Of a stretch of 64,000 bases of DNA, positions 9,230 through 19,192 are shown in pieces. How positions within the stretch are numbered: the first letter of the stretch is position 1; each line of letters starts with the position of its first letter. The notes under the pieces are model-generated. The model ran no database searches. It had not been told where the DNA came from and saw nothing but the letters and a program-made list of their open reading frames with translations. The stretch is from positions 1-64,000 of the forward strand of contig CAVXSB010000006.1 of assembly GCA_963764315.1 (NCBI GenBank), given 5' to 3'. The position numbers and the translations under genes are program-made. This DNA is from DATLWN01 sp963764315. Lineage in GTDB: Bacteria; Pseudomonadota; Zetaproteobacteria; Mariprofundales; Mariprofundaceae.

Positions 9230-9325
9230 GTGTGCCTCGCATGGCGCCGTTGTCGGGGGCCGATGCGCCGGAAACTGTCCGGGCGACATTAAGCGTACAT
9301 GAATTCAGGGGGGCTTCAGTGTGAC

Positions 9326-9356
9326 AAAAAAAGGTGGCCACCCGTCGGTGGCCACC
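9326..9356 (-). terminator. Rho-independent terminator of the hem operon
   Basis: Two copies of GGTGGCCACC (9333-9342 and 9347-9356) separated by a CGTC loop form a 10-bp stem. Seven A residues at 9326-9332 read as a T-tract on the minus strand. It lies about 30 bases beyond the hemY stop codon. Confidence 0.88.
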
Positions 9357-9388
9357 AGCGGCTCAAGAGAACCGCTAATACCTATGGT

Positions 9389-10537
9389 CTAGTCGGGTTT
9401 CGCGCCGCTGTCCAGGGCCTGCTGGTAGCAGTGTGTCGCCTGCTGCCAGTCGCCCTGGGTGGCGTGCCAGTCGCCCATCGCCTGCCAGGCCACGGGGCCG
9501 GGGTGCAGGTCGAGCAGCGCCTGCAGGTGGTCGCGTGCCAGCCCCGGCAGATTGGCGGCCTGGGCCAGCTGGGCACGCAGCCATTGGTGCGTGGCATTCA
9601 TGCCGGCCGCATCCTTGCCCTCCATGCGGCGGTACTGCTTCATGGCATCCTCGCGGTACAGGGACAACAGCTCCCGGGCGATGCCCATATCGCCGTGAGC
9701 TTCGACATGTTGCAGCCACAGCTTCTGCGCCGAGGCCAGGTCACCGGCGCGCAGCATGGCGTGCCCCATCGCCGCCACCACCCCGGCGTCGTCGGGGGCC
9801 AGCCGCAAGGCCTTGCGCAGGAGGTGCATTTCCTGCGTGGGATCCTGTGCTGCCTGTGCCACATAGGTGCGCGCCAAGCGCTGCTTGATGCCCGATCCGG
9901 CGCGATGCCCCCGCTTCCACTGCTCCTCGAGCATGCGGTTGGCCTCGGCCCAGTCGCCTTCCTCCTCGGCCAGGTCGGCCAGGCGCTGCAAGGCCAGAGG
10001 GGCGCCGGGGTGGGCGCCCAGCCAGGCTTCCAGGTGTGCCTTGCGGCGCGCCGGGTCCGGCCTGGAGGAGGCGCCGGGGTCGGTGGCAATGCGGGCGGCC
10101 AGCGCCACGTGCAGCGGATCGGCGTGCTGGCCCGGCAGTTCCTGGTCCTTGGCCGGGATCGCCAGGATGCGCAGCATGCCCAGGGCCCAATCCGGAATGA
10201 CACCGCTGGCCTTGCGCATGGCCTTGGCTCCATGGTCGTCGCGCAGGTCAAGCCAGGCGGCGAGGCCCTCGCGCAGATGGGCCTCCCGGCGTCGCCGGCT
10301 GCCGGCGCGAAGCCCCTGCCAGACCTGTCCGGGGCCGGAAACCAGGGCGGAAATCAGGCCACGCACCAGCCAGAAGATGGCGAGCAGCACCAGCAGAGCG
10401 ACGATGAAGGCCCCCTGGTGCGCCTCGAACACCCAGCCGAAAGCCTGGATGCGGATCATCTGGTCGGCCACGTCCGGCATCAGCGTCAAGAGGATGGTGG
10501 CGGCCAGCGCCAGCAGCAGGATCAGCGCGAACCTCAT
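9389..10537 (-). CDS. hemY: HemY-type protoheme IX biogenesis protein (TPR)
   Basis: 382 residues. Two N-terminal membrane helices (FALILLLALAATILLTL and GAFIVALLVLLAIFWLV) form the HemY N-domain, followed by a long helical tetratricopeptide-type region (for example ALQRLADLAEEEGDWAEANRML). HemY of this type is membrane-bound and linked genetically to late heme synthesis, distinct from the Bacillus HemY oxidase; its exact activity is unsettled. It is the last gene of the hem operon, with an ATGA overlap with hemX. Confidence 0.88.
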   Translation of the reverse strand: MRFALILLLALAATILLTLMPDVADQMIRIQAFGWVFEAHQGAFIVALLVLLAIFWLVRGLISALVSGPGQVWQGLRAGSRRRREAHLREGLAAWLDLRDDHGAKAMRKASGVIPDWALGMLRILAIPAKDQELPGQHADPLHVALAARIATDPGASSRPDPARRKAHLEAWLGAHPGAPLALQRLADLAEEEGDWAEANRMLEEQWKRGHRAGSGIKQRLARTYVAQAAQDPTQEMHLLRKALRLAPDDAGVVAAMGHAMLRAGDLASAQKLWLQHVEAHGDMGIARELLSLYREDAMKQYRRMEGKDAAGMNATHQWLRAQLAQAANLPGLARDHLQALLDLHPGPVAWQAMGDWHATQGDWQQATHCYQQALDSGAKPD

Positions 10538-11534
10538 GGTGCGGTCTCCAGCCATTGGCGGGCCATCGCATGCAGATTGGCGACGGCCTGGCGCATGGTC
10601 TTGAAATCGTCGGGAAGCCCGAGGGCGGCCGGTGCCTTGGCCTCGGGTTTCTGGGCGGCGGAGGCGAGCAGTACCAGCTCGGCGTGTACCGGCTGCCAGT
10701 CATGGGCGGACGGCCAGGACTCGATGGCCATGCCGTTGCGAATGCGCACCAGGTGCGCGTGCAGGATGACGCTGCCCTTGTCCGTATTGCCGGTGGCCGG
10801 GCGCAGGTGGAACTGGCCCGCGAGCCAGGCCAGCCACGGGTGGCTGAAGTGGGGGATCAGGTCCGGGCCGGATTCGGGCTGGCCGGTCTCGGCAATGAAC
10901 CGATCCAGGTGTTGCAGCCACAATGCGTTTTGGGTCAGCGCCTGGTTGGCAGCGGCAGCCATGGAAACGGCTTGCTCGCGCTGACTGTCCGACAGTACCG
11001 GCGACAGCGATACGTCCTGCCAGAGCAGGGAAAGCTGCTTCAGGCCCGTAGCGGGGTCGGCGATCAGCCGCAGCCGACTGTTCAGATCCATGCGCTGCTG
11101 CTGGGCCAGCGCCTTGCGCATCTGGGTGTTATCGGCCTCGACCTGCTGCAGCTGTTCCTGCAGCCGATGCATGGCGGCCATCAGATCCTGTGCCGATGCT
11201 GCATCGGCGCCCGTCGGGGCCGGGCCGGTGGCCGGTGCGGTTTGGACAACTTGGGGTGCAGGTGCCGCCGGGACGGGGGCGGGCTCTGCGGGGGCGGACA
11301 CCGGTGCCGTGGCGGGCGTGCTCGGCGCCGGATGATGGGTGAAACGATGGATCAGGGCCTGTAGCCGCTCGGGGTGCTGAACGGCATACAGATAGCCCAA
11401 TCCGCCGATGCCGGCCAATACGATGAGCACCAGCAGCCATGCGAAGATGCGGGAGGCCCCGCCCTTCTTCTTTGGTGCGGGGGCCGACTTCGGCGGGCTG
11501 GTTTCCGCCTCGATGGGCTTGGCTTCGTCCTCGC

Positions 11535-11538
<4 letters not shown>
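10534..11538 (-). CDS. hemX: HemX family membrane protein
   Basis: 334 residues: a charged Pro/Lys/Ala-rich cytoplasmic start (about 35 residues), one transmembrane helix ([23 protein letters not shown]), an Ala/Pro-rich linker, a coiled coil ([22 protein letters not shown]) and a C-terminal helical domain. This matches the gamma/betaproteobacterial HemX usually found between hemD and hemY. It has been annotated as a uroporphyrinogen-III methyltransferase, but no SAM-binding motif is visible here. ATG at 11538 overlaps the hemB stop. Confidence 0.85.
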
Positions 11539-12527
<989 letters not shown>

Positions 12528-12530
12528 GGG

Positions 12531-13310
12531 CTACTCCGTCGGGGTCAGGTAATGCCGGGCGAGTGCATCCAGCATGGAGGGGAAGCTAGCGGTTGGCGCC
12601 ACAACTTTCACCCCCAAGCCGAGGGCTTCGGCGGCCTTCGCTACCTCGGGGCTGATGGCGATGAGCACCGGCCGGGAGGCCAGTTCGGCATCGCCGATGC
12701 GTTGTAGATAGTGCGCGGCCGTTTTGGCGCTGCCGAGCAGTACGGCGTCGATGGCATCCGCACGCAGGGCGGCGATGACGGGCGAGGCATCGTCCTCGGG
12801 GCAGACCGTGCGGTAGGCATGGACGATGCTGACCTCGACACCTTCGGCTTCAAGCCAGTCGGGCAGGGTGTCGCGTCCCTGTTCGGCGCGGAACAGCAGC
12901 ATGCCTTGCGGCAGGCCTGCGTTGCGGTAGGCGGCGATCAGCCCGTCCTGCGAGGCCGTGGCGGCGACGATGGTCGCCTGCCAGCCACGCTCGGCCATGG
13001 CGGCGGCGGTGCGTTTGCCGACGGCAGCCAGCCGGTGGTGGCCGAGCTGCTCCCGCTCGGAGGCAGATAGCGCCTGGGCAACGCAGCGCACGCCGTTGGC
13101 GCTGGTAAAGGCGATGTCGACGGTGTCGTCGGCGAGCATGCCGGCCGCGTTCCGGATCGCCTGCGGCCGGCACTCGAGGGCCAGGCAGGGGAACAGCATG
13201 GGCTCGCCGCCCCGTCCCCGGATCAGGACTGCGGCCTGCTCCGCCTGTTCGGCGGCACGGGTGACGAGGATGCGCCGACCATGGAGCGCGGAGTCGGGCA
13301 GTATATCCAT
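12531..13310 (-). CDS. hemD: Uroporphyrinogen-III synthase
   Basis: 259 residues, two-lobed HemD fold, cyclising hydroxymethylbilane to uroporphyrinogen III. Family marks include ILVTRAAEQAE at the start, FTSANGVRC in the middle, the VSIVHAYRT linker and the late DAVLLGSAKTAAHYL. Start at 13310 (MDILPDSALHGRR) matches the usual length; the open frame continues 132 bases upstream but has no family sequence there. It opens the minus-strand hem operon, divergent from recQ. The normal partner hemC is absent. Confidence 0.92.
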   Translation of the reverse strand: MDILPDSALHGRRILVTRAAEQAEQAAVLIRGRGGEPMLFPCLALECRPQAIRNAAGMLADDTVDIAFTSANGVRCVAQALSASEREQLGHHRLAAVGKRTAAAMAERGWQATIVAATASQDGLIAAYRNAGLPQGMLLFRAEQGRDTLPDWLEAEGVEVSIVHAYRTVCPEDDASPVIAALRADAIDAVLLGSAKTAAHYLQRIGDAELASRPVLIAISPEVAKAAEALGLGVKVVAPTASFPSMLDALARHYLTPTE

Positions 13311-13420
13311 GCATGCATCATGCAATGGCGCGGCGATTGTGCAACAAGACGGCATCTGTTCTACCAAGATGCATGCCAATGCTTGCCGCGGGGCGGATAA
13401 TATGGTGACATATATTGAAT

Positions 13421-15586
13421 ATGGGGACGGTTCCAACCACACAAGATGCGAAACGGCTGCTGAAGGATATCTTCGGCTACGACGAATTTCGGCCGATGCA
13501 GCAGGAGATCATCGATACCCTGCTGGCCAGCCGGGATGCCTTCGTACTGATGCCCACCGGCGGCGGCAAGTCGCTGTGCTACCAGATTCCGGCGATCATG
13601 CGGGAGGGCACCGGCATTATCGTTTCACCGCTGATCTCGCTGATGAAGGACCAGGTGGATACGCTGACGCGCTGCGGTGTGAGCGCCGCCTTCTACAACT
13701 CCTCGCTGAAGGCGGCGGAGTCCAAGGAGGTGCTGGCGAAGTTCGAGGCCGGCAAGCTGGATCTGTTGTACGTGGCGCCCGAGAGGCTGCTGTCCAAGGC
13801 CTTCCTCGCCCGCCTGGAGCAGGTGAAACTGTCGATGTTCGCCATCGATGAGGCGCACTGTGTGTCGCAATGGGGTCACGATTTCCGCCCCGAGTACGTC
13901 AAGCTCGGCGTGCTGCGCGAGTATTTCCCGGATGTGCCGATGCTGGCGCTGACGGCCACCGCGGACGAGCACACGCGCGAGGATGTGGTGCAAAGACTGC
14001 AGCTGCGCGAGCCGCAGTGGTTCACCTCCAGCTTCGATCGCCCGAATATCCGCTACCTGGTGGCTGAGAAGCGCCAGCCGCTGACGCAGATCCTGCAGTT
14101 CCTCGAGGACTGGAAGGACACCTCCGGCGTTATCTATTGTCTGTCGCGCAAACGCGTGGAGGAGCTGGCCGTAAATCTGCAGCGCCAGGGATACCGTGCC
14201 GCCGCCTACCATGCGGGCCTGCCGGCCAAGCAGCGCGAGCGGGTGCAGGACGACTTCCTGCGCGACCGCACGAAGATTATCGTGGCTACGATCGCCTTCG
14301 GCATGGGCGTGGACAAACCGAATGTGCGCTATGTGGTGCATCACGACCTGCCGAAGAGCATCGAGAGCTATTACCAGGAGACGGGGCGTGCCGGGCGCGA
14401 TGGCATGGAGTCCGAGGCGCTGTTGCTCTACGGCTCGGGCGACGTGAATCTGGTGCGCCGCCTGATCGAGAACGTGGAGAACGCCGACCAGCGTCGGGTC
14501 GAGGTACACAAGCTCAACAGCATGGTGGGTCTGGCCGAGGCGCTGACCTGCCGGCGCAAGGTTTTGCTCGGCTACTTTGGCGAGGATCTTCCGGAGCCCT
14601 GCGGCAACTGCGACATCTGTCTGGACCCACCGGAAACCTATGATGGCACGGCGTTGGCGGAGCTGGCGCTGGGTTGCGTGCGCGAACTGGATGGCGATTT
14701 CGGCATGGGCTATGTCATCGACGTGCTGCGCGGCGTCAAGGGAGCGCGCGTACGCGACAACGGCCATCACGAATGCACGAGCTTCGGCAAGGGGGCGAGC
14801 CAGAACGCCGACGAATGGACCTCGGTATTGCGCCAGCTGGTGCACCATGGCTATCTGGTGCAGAACGTCAGCCGCAAGGCGGCGATGATGCCGTCGGAGA
14901 AGTCGGCGAACCTGGCGGCGGGGCAATCGGTGATGTTGGCCAAGTACAAGCCAGGCATCAAACGCCAGCTCAGGCGCCTGAGCAGCAACCGGGACGAGGC
15001 CCTGTTCGAGTGCCTCGTGGGGCTGCGCCAGAAGCTCGCGGATGCGGAGAGCATGGCGCCGCATGTGCTGTTCAGCGATGCCACACTCAGCGAGATAAGC
15101 CAGCGCAAGCCGGACGATCTGGATACGCTGTCCCGGATCAGCGGCGTCGGCAAACACAAGCTTGATACCTATGGCCAGGCCCTGATCGATGCCGTATGCG
15201 AGCATGCCGCCCAGCAGCCCGACAAGGCCGATGTCGGTGACAACGGCCGGCCCAAGCTGATGGCCAAGGGATCGGCGGCCAACGATACCCAGATGCATAC
15301 CCTGTCGCTGTACAAGCGGCTCGGCGGGTCCGTGGAGCAGATCGCGGCGCAGCAGGGCATCAGTGAGAAGACCGTGCTGAGCCATTTCATCGCCCTGGTC
15401 CGCGCCGGACATTTTATCGATGTGCCGGCCCTGTTCGGGGAGGCGTTCGAGCCCATCATGCACGACCTGGACGAAGCCGATCCGTATGCCTCGCTGACAG
15501 AGGTGAAGCGGGACCTGTCCATGGACATCTCCAATGAAGAATTCCGGCTGTTCCTGGCCTGGCGCGAGGCCATCGGCGTCGCATAG
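13421..15586 (+). CDS. recQ: ATP-dependent DNA helicase RecQ
   Basis: 721 residues. Helicase core with Walker A PTGGGKS (about residue 45), DEAH box in IDEAHCVSQWGHDFRPEY, and motif VI in YYQETGRAGRDG. Then come the RQC zinc-binding cysteines (CRRKVLLGYFGE, CGNCDIC), a winged helix, an HRDC domain (RISGVGKHKLDTYG) and an extra C-terminal helix-turn-helix (LGGSVEQIAAQQGISEKTVLSHF). The extra domain makes it about 110 residues longer than E. coli RecQ. ATG at 13421 is preferred; an in-frame TTG at 13415 is possible. Divergent from hemD. Confidence 0.96.
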   Translation: MGTVPTTQDAKRLLKDIFGYDEFRPMQQEIIDTLLASRDAFVLMPTGGGKSLCYQIPAIMREGTGIIVSPLISLMKDQVDTLTRCGVSAAFYNSSLKAAESKEVLAKFEAGKLDLLYVAPERLLSKAFLARLEQVKLSMFAIDEAHCVSQWGHDFRPEYVKLGVLREYFPDVPMLALTATADEHTREDVVQRLQLREPQWFTSSFDRPNIRYLVAEKRQPLTQILQFLEDWKDTSGVIYCLSRKRVEELAVNLQRQGYRAAAYHAGLPAKQRERVQDDFLRDRTKIIVATIAFGMGVDKPNVRYVVHHDLPKSIESYYQETGRAGRDGMESEALLLYGSGDVNLVRRLIENVENADQRRVEVHKLNSMVGLAEALTCRRKVLLGYFGEDLPEPCGNCDICLDPPETYDGTALAELALGCVRELDGDFGMGYVIDVLRGVKGARVRDNGHHECTSFGKGASQNADEWTSVLRQLVHHGYLVQNVSRKAAMMPSEKSANLAAGQSVMLAKYKPGIKRQLRRLSSNRDEALFECLVGLRQKLADAESMAPHVLFSDATLSEISQRKPDDLDTLSRISGVGKHKLDTYGQALIDAVCEHAAQQPDKADVGDNGRPKLMAKGSAANDTQMHTLSLYKRLGGSVEQIAAQQGISEKTVLSHFIALVRAGHFIDVPALFGEAFEPIMHDLDEADPYASLTEVKRDLSMDISNEEFRLFLAWREAIGVA

Positions 15587-15713
15587 GGCCCTGGCTCGTG
15601 CCACGGCCCTGTCCCCTGGCTGTCACGGGGATGTCATCGGCGCCTGGCGATCATGTCGACCCAAATGGGATCTGTTCGCATTTGATGTGAACAGGCCCCA
15701 ATAGGGGTAGGAC

Positions 15714-15863
15714 ATGAATACCGAAGACAAGATGGAAATGCTGCGATGGCTGAGCCAGCGTAATGCCCATATGGCGCCATCCGAGCTGGCCTTTCTGCTC
15801 GATATACCCATGACGGAATCGGACGAGAACGATGCGCGCGAACGGCGCGTGCCGGTGCAATAG
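15714..15863 (+). CDS. Small hypothetical protein (49 aa)
   Basis: Short open frame, starting MNTEDKMEMLRWL and ending ERRVPVQ, with an upstream GGGGTAGGAC ribosome-binding site at proper spacing. The product is acidic in the middle (MTESDENDARE), with no signal peptide or membrane segment. Its codons look like those of neighbours and it fills an otherwise empty gap between recQ and the hydrolase gene. Function unknown; a non-coding interpretation cannot be excluded. Confidence 0.5.
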   Translation: MNTEDKMEMLRWLSQRNAHMAPSELAFLLDIPMTESDENDARERRVPVQ

Positions 15864-15946
15864 AACCATGGCGCCGCCCGGTGTTGTCGGCGCGGCGAAG
15901 GCTCCCTAGCCTGCGACGACCGGCTCGCCGGTCGAGGAGGATGGCG

Positions 15947-16618
15947 ATGGGGGAATGGATCACGCTGACGGCAGCCGACGGCCATGTGTTTTCGGCCTGG
16001 CAGGTGAGGCCCGCCTCAACGCCCAAGGCCGGGCTGGTGCTCGTGCAGGAGGCCTTCGGCGTCAACGCCCATATCCGCGACGTGGCGGGTCGCTTTGCCG
16101 CACTCGGCTATCTTGTCGTGGCGCCGGCCATGTACGATCGCTACGAGCGTGGATTCGAGGTTGGTTATGGCGAGGCGGAGATCGCCCGCGGTATCGCCAT
16201 GCTGCCGGGCCTGGATTGGGACAAGGCGCTGCTCGATGTGGATGCCGCCCGCGCCGCGGTTCGTGCCATGACCGCGAAGGTCGGCATTGTCGGTTACTGC
16301 TTCGGTGGCAGCATGGCCTGGCTGTCGGCCTGCCGCCTGCCCTTCGATGCCGCCGTGTGCTATTACGGTAGCCGTATTCCGGCCTATGCGGACGAGACGC
16401 CACATTGCCCGCTGATCGCCCATTTCGGGCGCCTGGACAAGAGCATACCGCTGGAACGGGTCGAGCAGGTGGTGGCGGCGCATCCGGATATTCCCATTTA
16501 CCTGTATGAGGCCGGCCACGGTTTTTCCTGCGACCGGCGGCCGGCAGCGTTCGATCGTGCCGCGCATGATCTGGCATGGCGACGCACGCGCGAGTTCTTC
16601 GATGCTAGTCTTGCATGA
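15947..16618 (+). CDS. Dienelactone hydrolase family protein
   Basis: 223-residue alpha/beta hydrolase with the dienelactone hydrolase triad: Cys118 in GYCFGG, Asp164 in GRLDKS and His191 in GHGFSC. The Glu in VQEAFGVN that activates the cysteine is also present. The ATG at 15947 is spaced properly from GAGGAGG (15934-15940); the ATG at 15941 directly abuts it. No catabolic genes for chloroaromatics are nearby, so the true substrate is unknown. Confidence 0.9.
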   Translation: MGEWITLTAADGHVFSAWQVRPASTPKAGLVLVQEAFGVNAHIRDVAGRFAALGYLVVAPAMYDRYERGFEVGYGEAEIARGIAMLPGLDWDKALLDVDAARAAVRAMTAKVGIVGYCFGGSMAWLSACRLPFDAAVCYYGSRIPAYADETPHCPLIAHFGRLDKSIPLERVEQVVAAHPDIPIYLYEAGHGFSCDRRPAAFDRAAHDLAWRRTREFFDASLA

Positions 16619-16693
16619 CCGTGCCGATGCGAGGACGAGGTCGGTTTGCGGGAAATCAGTATGCCCTACGGCAGTTCTGGGGGCAGGGATGAG

Positions 16694-17413
16694 ATGCTCA
16701 GGGTAATCACGTTATCGGTGGCGCTGGCGATTGGCCTGTGCACGCATGCGCCCATGGCCGCAGCCGCCATGAGTTCGGCCGAGGCCAAGCATTTGGCCGC
16801 CGAGGCCGGGCATGGCAATGCCCGCGCCCTGGCGCGGCTGCAAACGCGGGCGGGTGCCGGCGACGCCGTGGCCCAGAAGGCCATGGGCGATCTGTACAGG
16901 CATGGCCATGGTGTGCGCCGTGATGATGCCGAGGCGGTATCCTGGTACCGCAAGGCGGCCGGACAGGGGCTGGCCGCCGCCCAGGCCGAATTGGGGTTTT
17001 TGTATTACACGGGCCATGGTGTGCACCTCGATTATGCCGAGGCCGCGGCCTGGTGGCGCAAGGCCGCCAGGCAGGGGGACGCCTCGGCCCAGGCCAACCT
17101 CGGCGTGCTGTACTACAAGGGGCAGGGCGTAGCCCAGGACTATGCCAGGGCCGCCAAGCTGTGGTTGGGCGCAGCCGAGCAGGGCGATGCGTCGTCCCAG
17201 TACAATATCGGCTTCGCATACTACAAGGGGCAGGGTGTGCCGCGGGACGATGTCGAAGCCTACAAATGGCTGAGCCTCGCCACTGCCCACCGCAGCAGCG
17301 GCGGGCTGCACGATGCGGCCGCCGCCACGCGCGATGCCGTGGCCCAGCAGATGACGCCGGAGCAGCTCGCCAGTGCCCGCCAGCTTCTGAAGGCTTGGCA
17401 CCCGAAGCAGTAG
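16694..17413 (+). CDS. Sel1-repeat (SLR/TPR-like) secreted protein
   Basis: 239 residues: signal peptide (MLRVITLSVALAIGLCTHAPMAAAA) then a helical solenoid of about four Sel1 repeats. The recurring pattern is GxAxAQxxLGxLYYxGxGVxxDYxxAxxWxxKAAxQG. Such proteins act as periplasmic scaffolds for protein contacts. Start at 16694 is set by the signal peptide, although the frame is open 48 bases upstream. It is followed after 20 bases by a CRP-type promoter for the next gene. Confidence 0.87.
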   Translation: MLRVITLSVALAIGLCTHAPMAAAAMSSAEAKHLAAEAGHGNARALARLQTRAGAGDAVAQKAMGDLYRHGHGVRRDDAEAVSWYRKAAGQGLAAAQAELGFLYYTGHGVHLDYAEAAAWWRKAARQGDASAQANLGVLYYKGQGVAQDYARAAKLWLGAAEQGDASSQYNIGFAYYKGQGVPRDDVEAYKWLSLATAHRSSGGLHDAAAATRDAVAQQMTPEQLASARQLLKAWHPKQ

Positions 17414-17432
17414 GGCCGAAGCGGCGGAAATT

Positions 17433-17481
17433 TGTGATCTGGATCACATCAGCAGGTGGGGGTGATCCTATATTGGGCCGC
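17433..17481 (+). promoter_or_regulatory. CRP/Vfr-type activator site with class II promoter
   Basis: TGTGATCTGGATCACA at 17433-17448 is a perfect TGTGA-N6-TCACA palindrome, the consensus of CRP-family activators. A TATATT -10 hexamer at 17469-17474 would start transcription near 17481, placing the centre of the site at about -40.5. That is the position of class II CRP activation, overlapping a poor -35 element. The downstream gene starts at 17517. Assignment to a particular CRP-family protein is inference. Confidence 0.72.
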
Positions 17482-17516
17482 GCATGGCCCTTCGTGGCAA
17501 AGGAGTGTGCCTGAAG

Positions 17517-17843
17517 GTGAAACAGATTGCGTACATCGGCCTGCTGGTCGTCGCCCTCGCCGCCATGACGGCGAGCGCCGTCGCCGCGCCTGCCATCATG
17601 GTTCCCGTGGTCACGGACCCGGATAGCGGGGAGATCGTCGGCGCGGATGCTCAGCTGCCCGAGGTACAGTCACCGGAGGTGCGCGATCCCGATATGCCGG
17701 AGGTCAGCGCCCCCGAGGTGCAGACACCGGAGATTCACGTGCCTGAGGTGGAGACCCCGGAGGTGCATGTGCCCGAGGTTCACGTGCCCGAGATTCAGAC
17801 CCCGGAGGTGCATGTGCCTGAGGTGGAGACCCCGGACTCCTGA
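17517..17843 (+). CDS. Small secreted PEVxx-repeat protein
   Basis: 108 residues. A classical signal peptide (MKQIAYIGLLVVALAAMTASAVAA) is followed by a short linker and then about eleven five-residue units PE(V/I)xx to the C-terminus, the variable pairs being QS, RD, SA, QT, HV, ET. The mature protein is very acidic and would be extended rather than globular. The start is taken as GTG at 17517, behind AAAGGAG; the open frame begins at 17484. No family is recognised. Located just behind a CRP-type promoter. Confidence 0.72.
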   Translation: MKQIAYIGLLVVALAAMTASAVAAPAIMVPVVTDPDSGEIVGADAQLPEVQSPEVRDPDMPEVSAPEVQTPEIHVPEVETPEVHVPEVHVPEIQTPEVHVPEVETPDS

Positions 17844-17858
17844 GCCATTGGCCGATAC

Positions 17859-17872
17859 GGCAGATATCTGCC
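17859..17872. promoter_or_regulatory. 14-bp perfect palindrome, possible operator
   Basis: GGCAGATATCTGCC is fully self-complementary and lies between the PEVxx gene and the DUF4010 gene, about 60 bases before the latter's start. It could be an operator; no T-tract follows, so it is not a terminator. Confidence 0.35.
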
Positions 17873-17901
17873 ATCATCGGGCAGGCATGATGCGCACCGC
17901 G

Positions 17902-17919
17902 CCATCATGGCCATGATGG
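17902..17919. promoter_or_regulatory. 18-bp perfect palindrome upstream of the DUF4010 gene
   Basis: CCATCATGGCCATGATGG is a perfect inverted repeat with no loop, ending 10 bases before the ATG at 17930. It covers the ribosome-binding region and could be an operator for a dimeric repressor or an RNA hairpin that hides the translation start. Confidence 0.4.
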
Positions 17920-17929
17920 ATGGGTTATC

Positions 17930-19186
17930 ATGCACGATTTCCAAGCGCTGCCGCCACTGCTGATCCACTTCCTGCTGGCGGTGCTGTTCAGCTTCGTCAT
18001 CGGCCTGGAGTTCCACGCCTATCAGCGCATCAACCGGCACAGCGCCGGCTTCGGTACCACCCGCACCTTCACCATGATCGGCATCTTCGGGTTCACCCTG
18101 TATGCGCTGGATGTGCACGGGATGCTTTATGCCGTCGGCCTGGCTGTGCTTTCCGTCTTCCTGGTATTCTATTACCGGCAGCGCATCCAGGAGGCCAATC
18201 CGTCGCTGATTGCGCCGCTGCTGGCGCTTCTGACCTATCTGCTGGGTGCCGCCGCCATCGTGCTTCCGGCCTGGTTCCTGATCCTGTTCGTCGTGGCCGT
18301 GCTGCTGCTGCTCAGCGAGAAACAAGGCATCCGCCAACTCTCCGAGACCTTCCATGGCGACGAGATGGTGACCCTGGCCAAGTTCCTGATCATGGCCGGC
18401 GTCGTGTTGCCGCTGCTGCCGGACCGGCAGATCGCGCCGTTCATCACCGTTACCTACTATCAGGTGTGGCTGGCCATCCTCGTCGTTTCCACGATCTCCT
18501 ATCTCAGCTACCTGGCCCAGACCTATTTCTTCAAGCAGCGCGGCTTCCTGCTGACCGGCCTGCTCGGCGGCCTGTATTCCAGCACCGCCGCCACTATCGT
18601 CATCGCCAGGCGTGCGGGGCAGGGGGCGGAATCCAGTGCCGTATCCCCGGCACTTATCCTGGCCACCGCCATGATGTACCTGCGGCTGCTGGTGCTGATC
18701 CTGATGCTCGGCGGGCGGGCGGATTTCATGCGCCTGCTGGGCCCCTTCGCCCTGTTCACCGTAGCCTCCATCGCCGTCGCCCTGGTGCTGCAGCGCCGGC
18801 AGGGCGGGCCCGAGGGCGGTGGCGAGCCCTCGCCGGTCAAGCATCCGCTGGAGTTCGGGACGGCCTTCGTGTTCGCCGTGCTGTTCGTCGCCTTCACCGC
18901 CATCACCCACTATGTGGTCGGCGATTTCGGCAGTAGCGGCCTGCATGTGCTCGCCTTTGCCGTCGGTCTGACGGATATCGATCCCTTTATCCTCTCCTTG
19001 CTCGCCGGCAAGTTCCACGTCACCGTCGCCGCCATCATCGCTGCCATCGTCATCGCCTCCGGCAGCAACAACCTGTTGAAGGCGGGCTATGCCGTGGCCC
19101 TGGGGCGCAACCGCGCGGTGGTTCCGGCGGCCATCTGGCTGGCGCTGCTGTTCCTCGCGTCCTTGGCCTATGCCTGGTGGCTGTGA
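17930..19186 (+). CDS. MgtC/DUF4010 family membrane protein
   Basis: 418 residues with about a dozen hydrophobic segments. The N-terminal part resembles MgtC/SapB (FSFVIGLEFHAYQRI then GFGTTRTFTMIGIFGF) and the C-terminal part the DUF4010 domain (LTDIDPFILSLL, IIAAIVIASGSNNLLKAGYA). The pair of domains is common in proteobacteria; MgtC proteins are linked to Mg2+ limitation and ATP-synthase control, but DUF4010 fusions have no settled function. The start ATG overlaps a palindromic region that may control expression. Confidence 0.82.
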   Translation: MHDFQALPPLLIHFLLAVLFSFVIGLEFHAYQRINRHSAGFGTTRTFTMIGIFGFTLYALDVHGMLYAVGLAVLSVFLVFYYRQRIQEANPSLIAPLLALLTYLLGAAAIVLPAWFLILFVVAVLLLLSEKQGIRQLSETFHGDEMVTLAKFLIMAGVVLPLLPDRQIAPFITVTYYQVWLAILVVSTISYLSYLAQTYFFKQRGFLLTGLLGGLYSSTAATIVIARRAGQGAESSAVSPALILATAMMYLRLLVLILMLGGRADFMRLLGPFALFTVASIAVALVLQRRQGGPEGGGEPSPVKHPLEFGTAFVFAVLFVAFTAITHYVVGDFGSSGLHVLAFAVGLTDIDPFILSLLAGKFHVTVAAIIAAIVIASGSNNLLKAGYAVALGRNRAVVPAAIWLALLFLASLAYAWWL

Positions 19187-19192
19187 CGGGCC

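Noticed and set aside
13383..13403. GATAAT-like -10 before recQ
   Set aside because: No -35 at proper spacing was found; TTGCCG lies too near.
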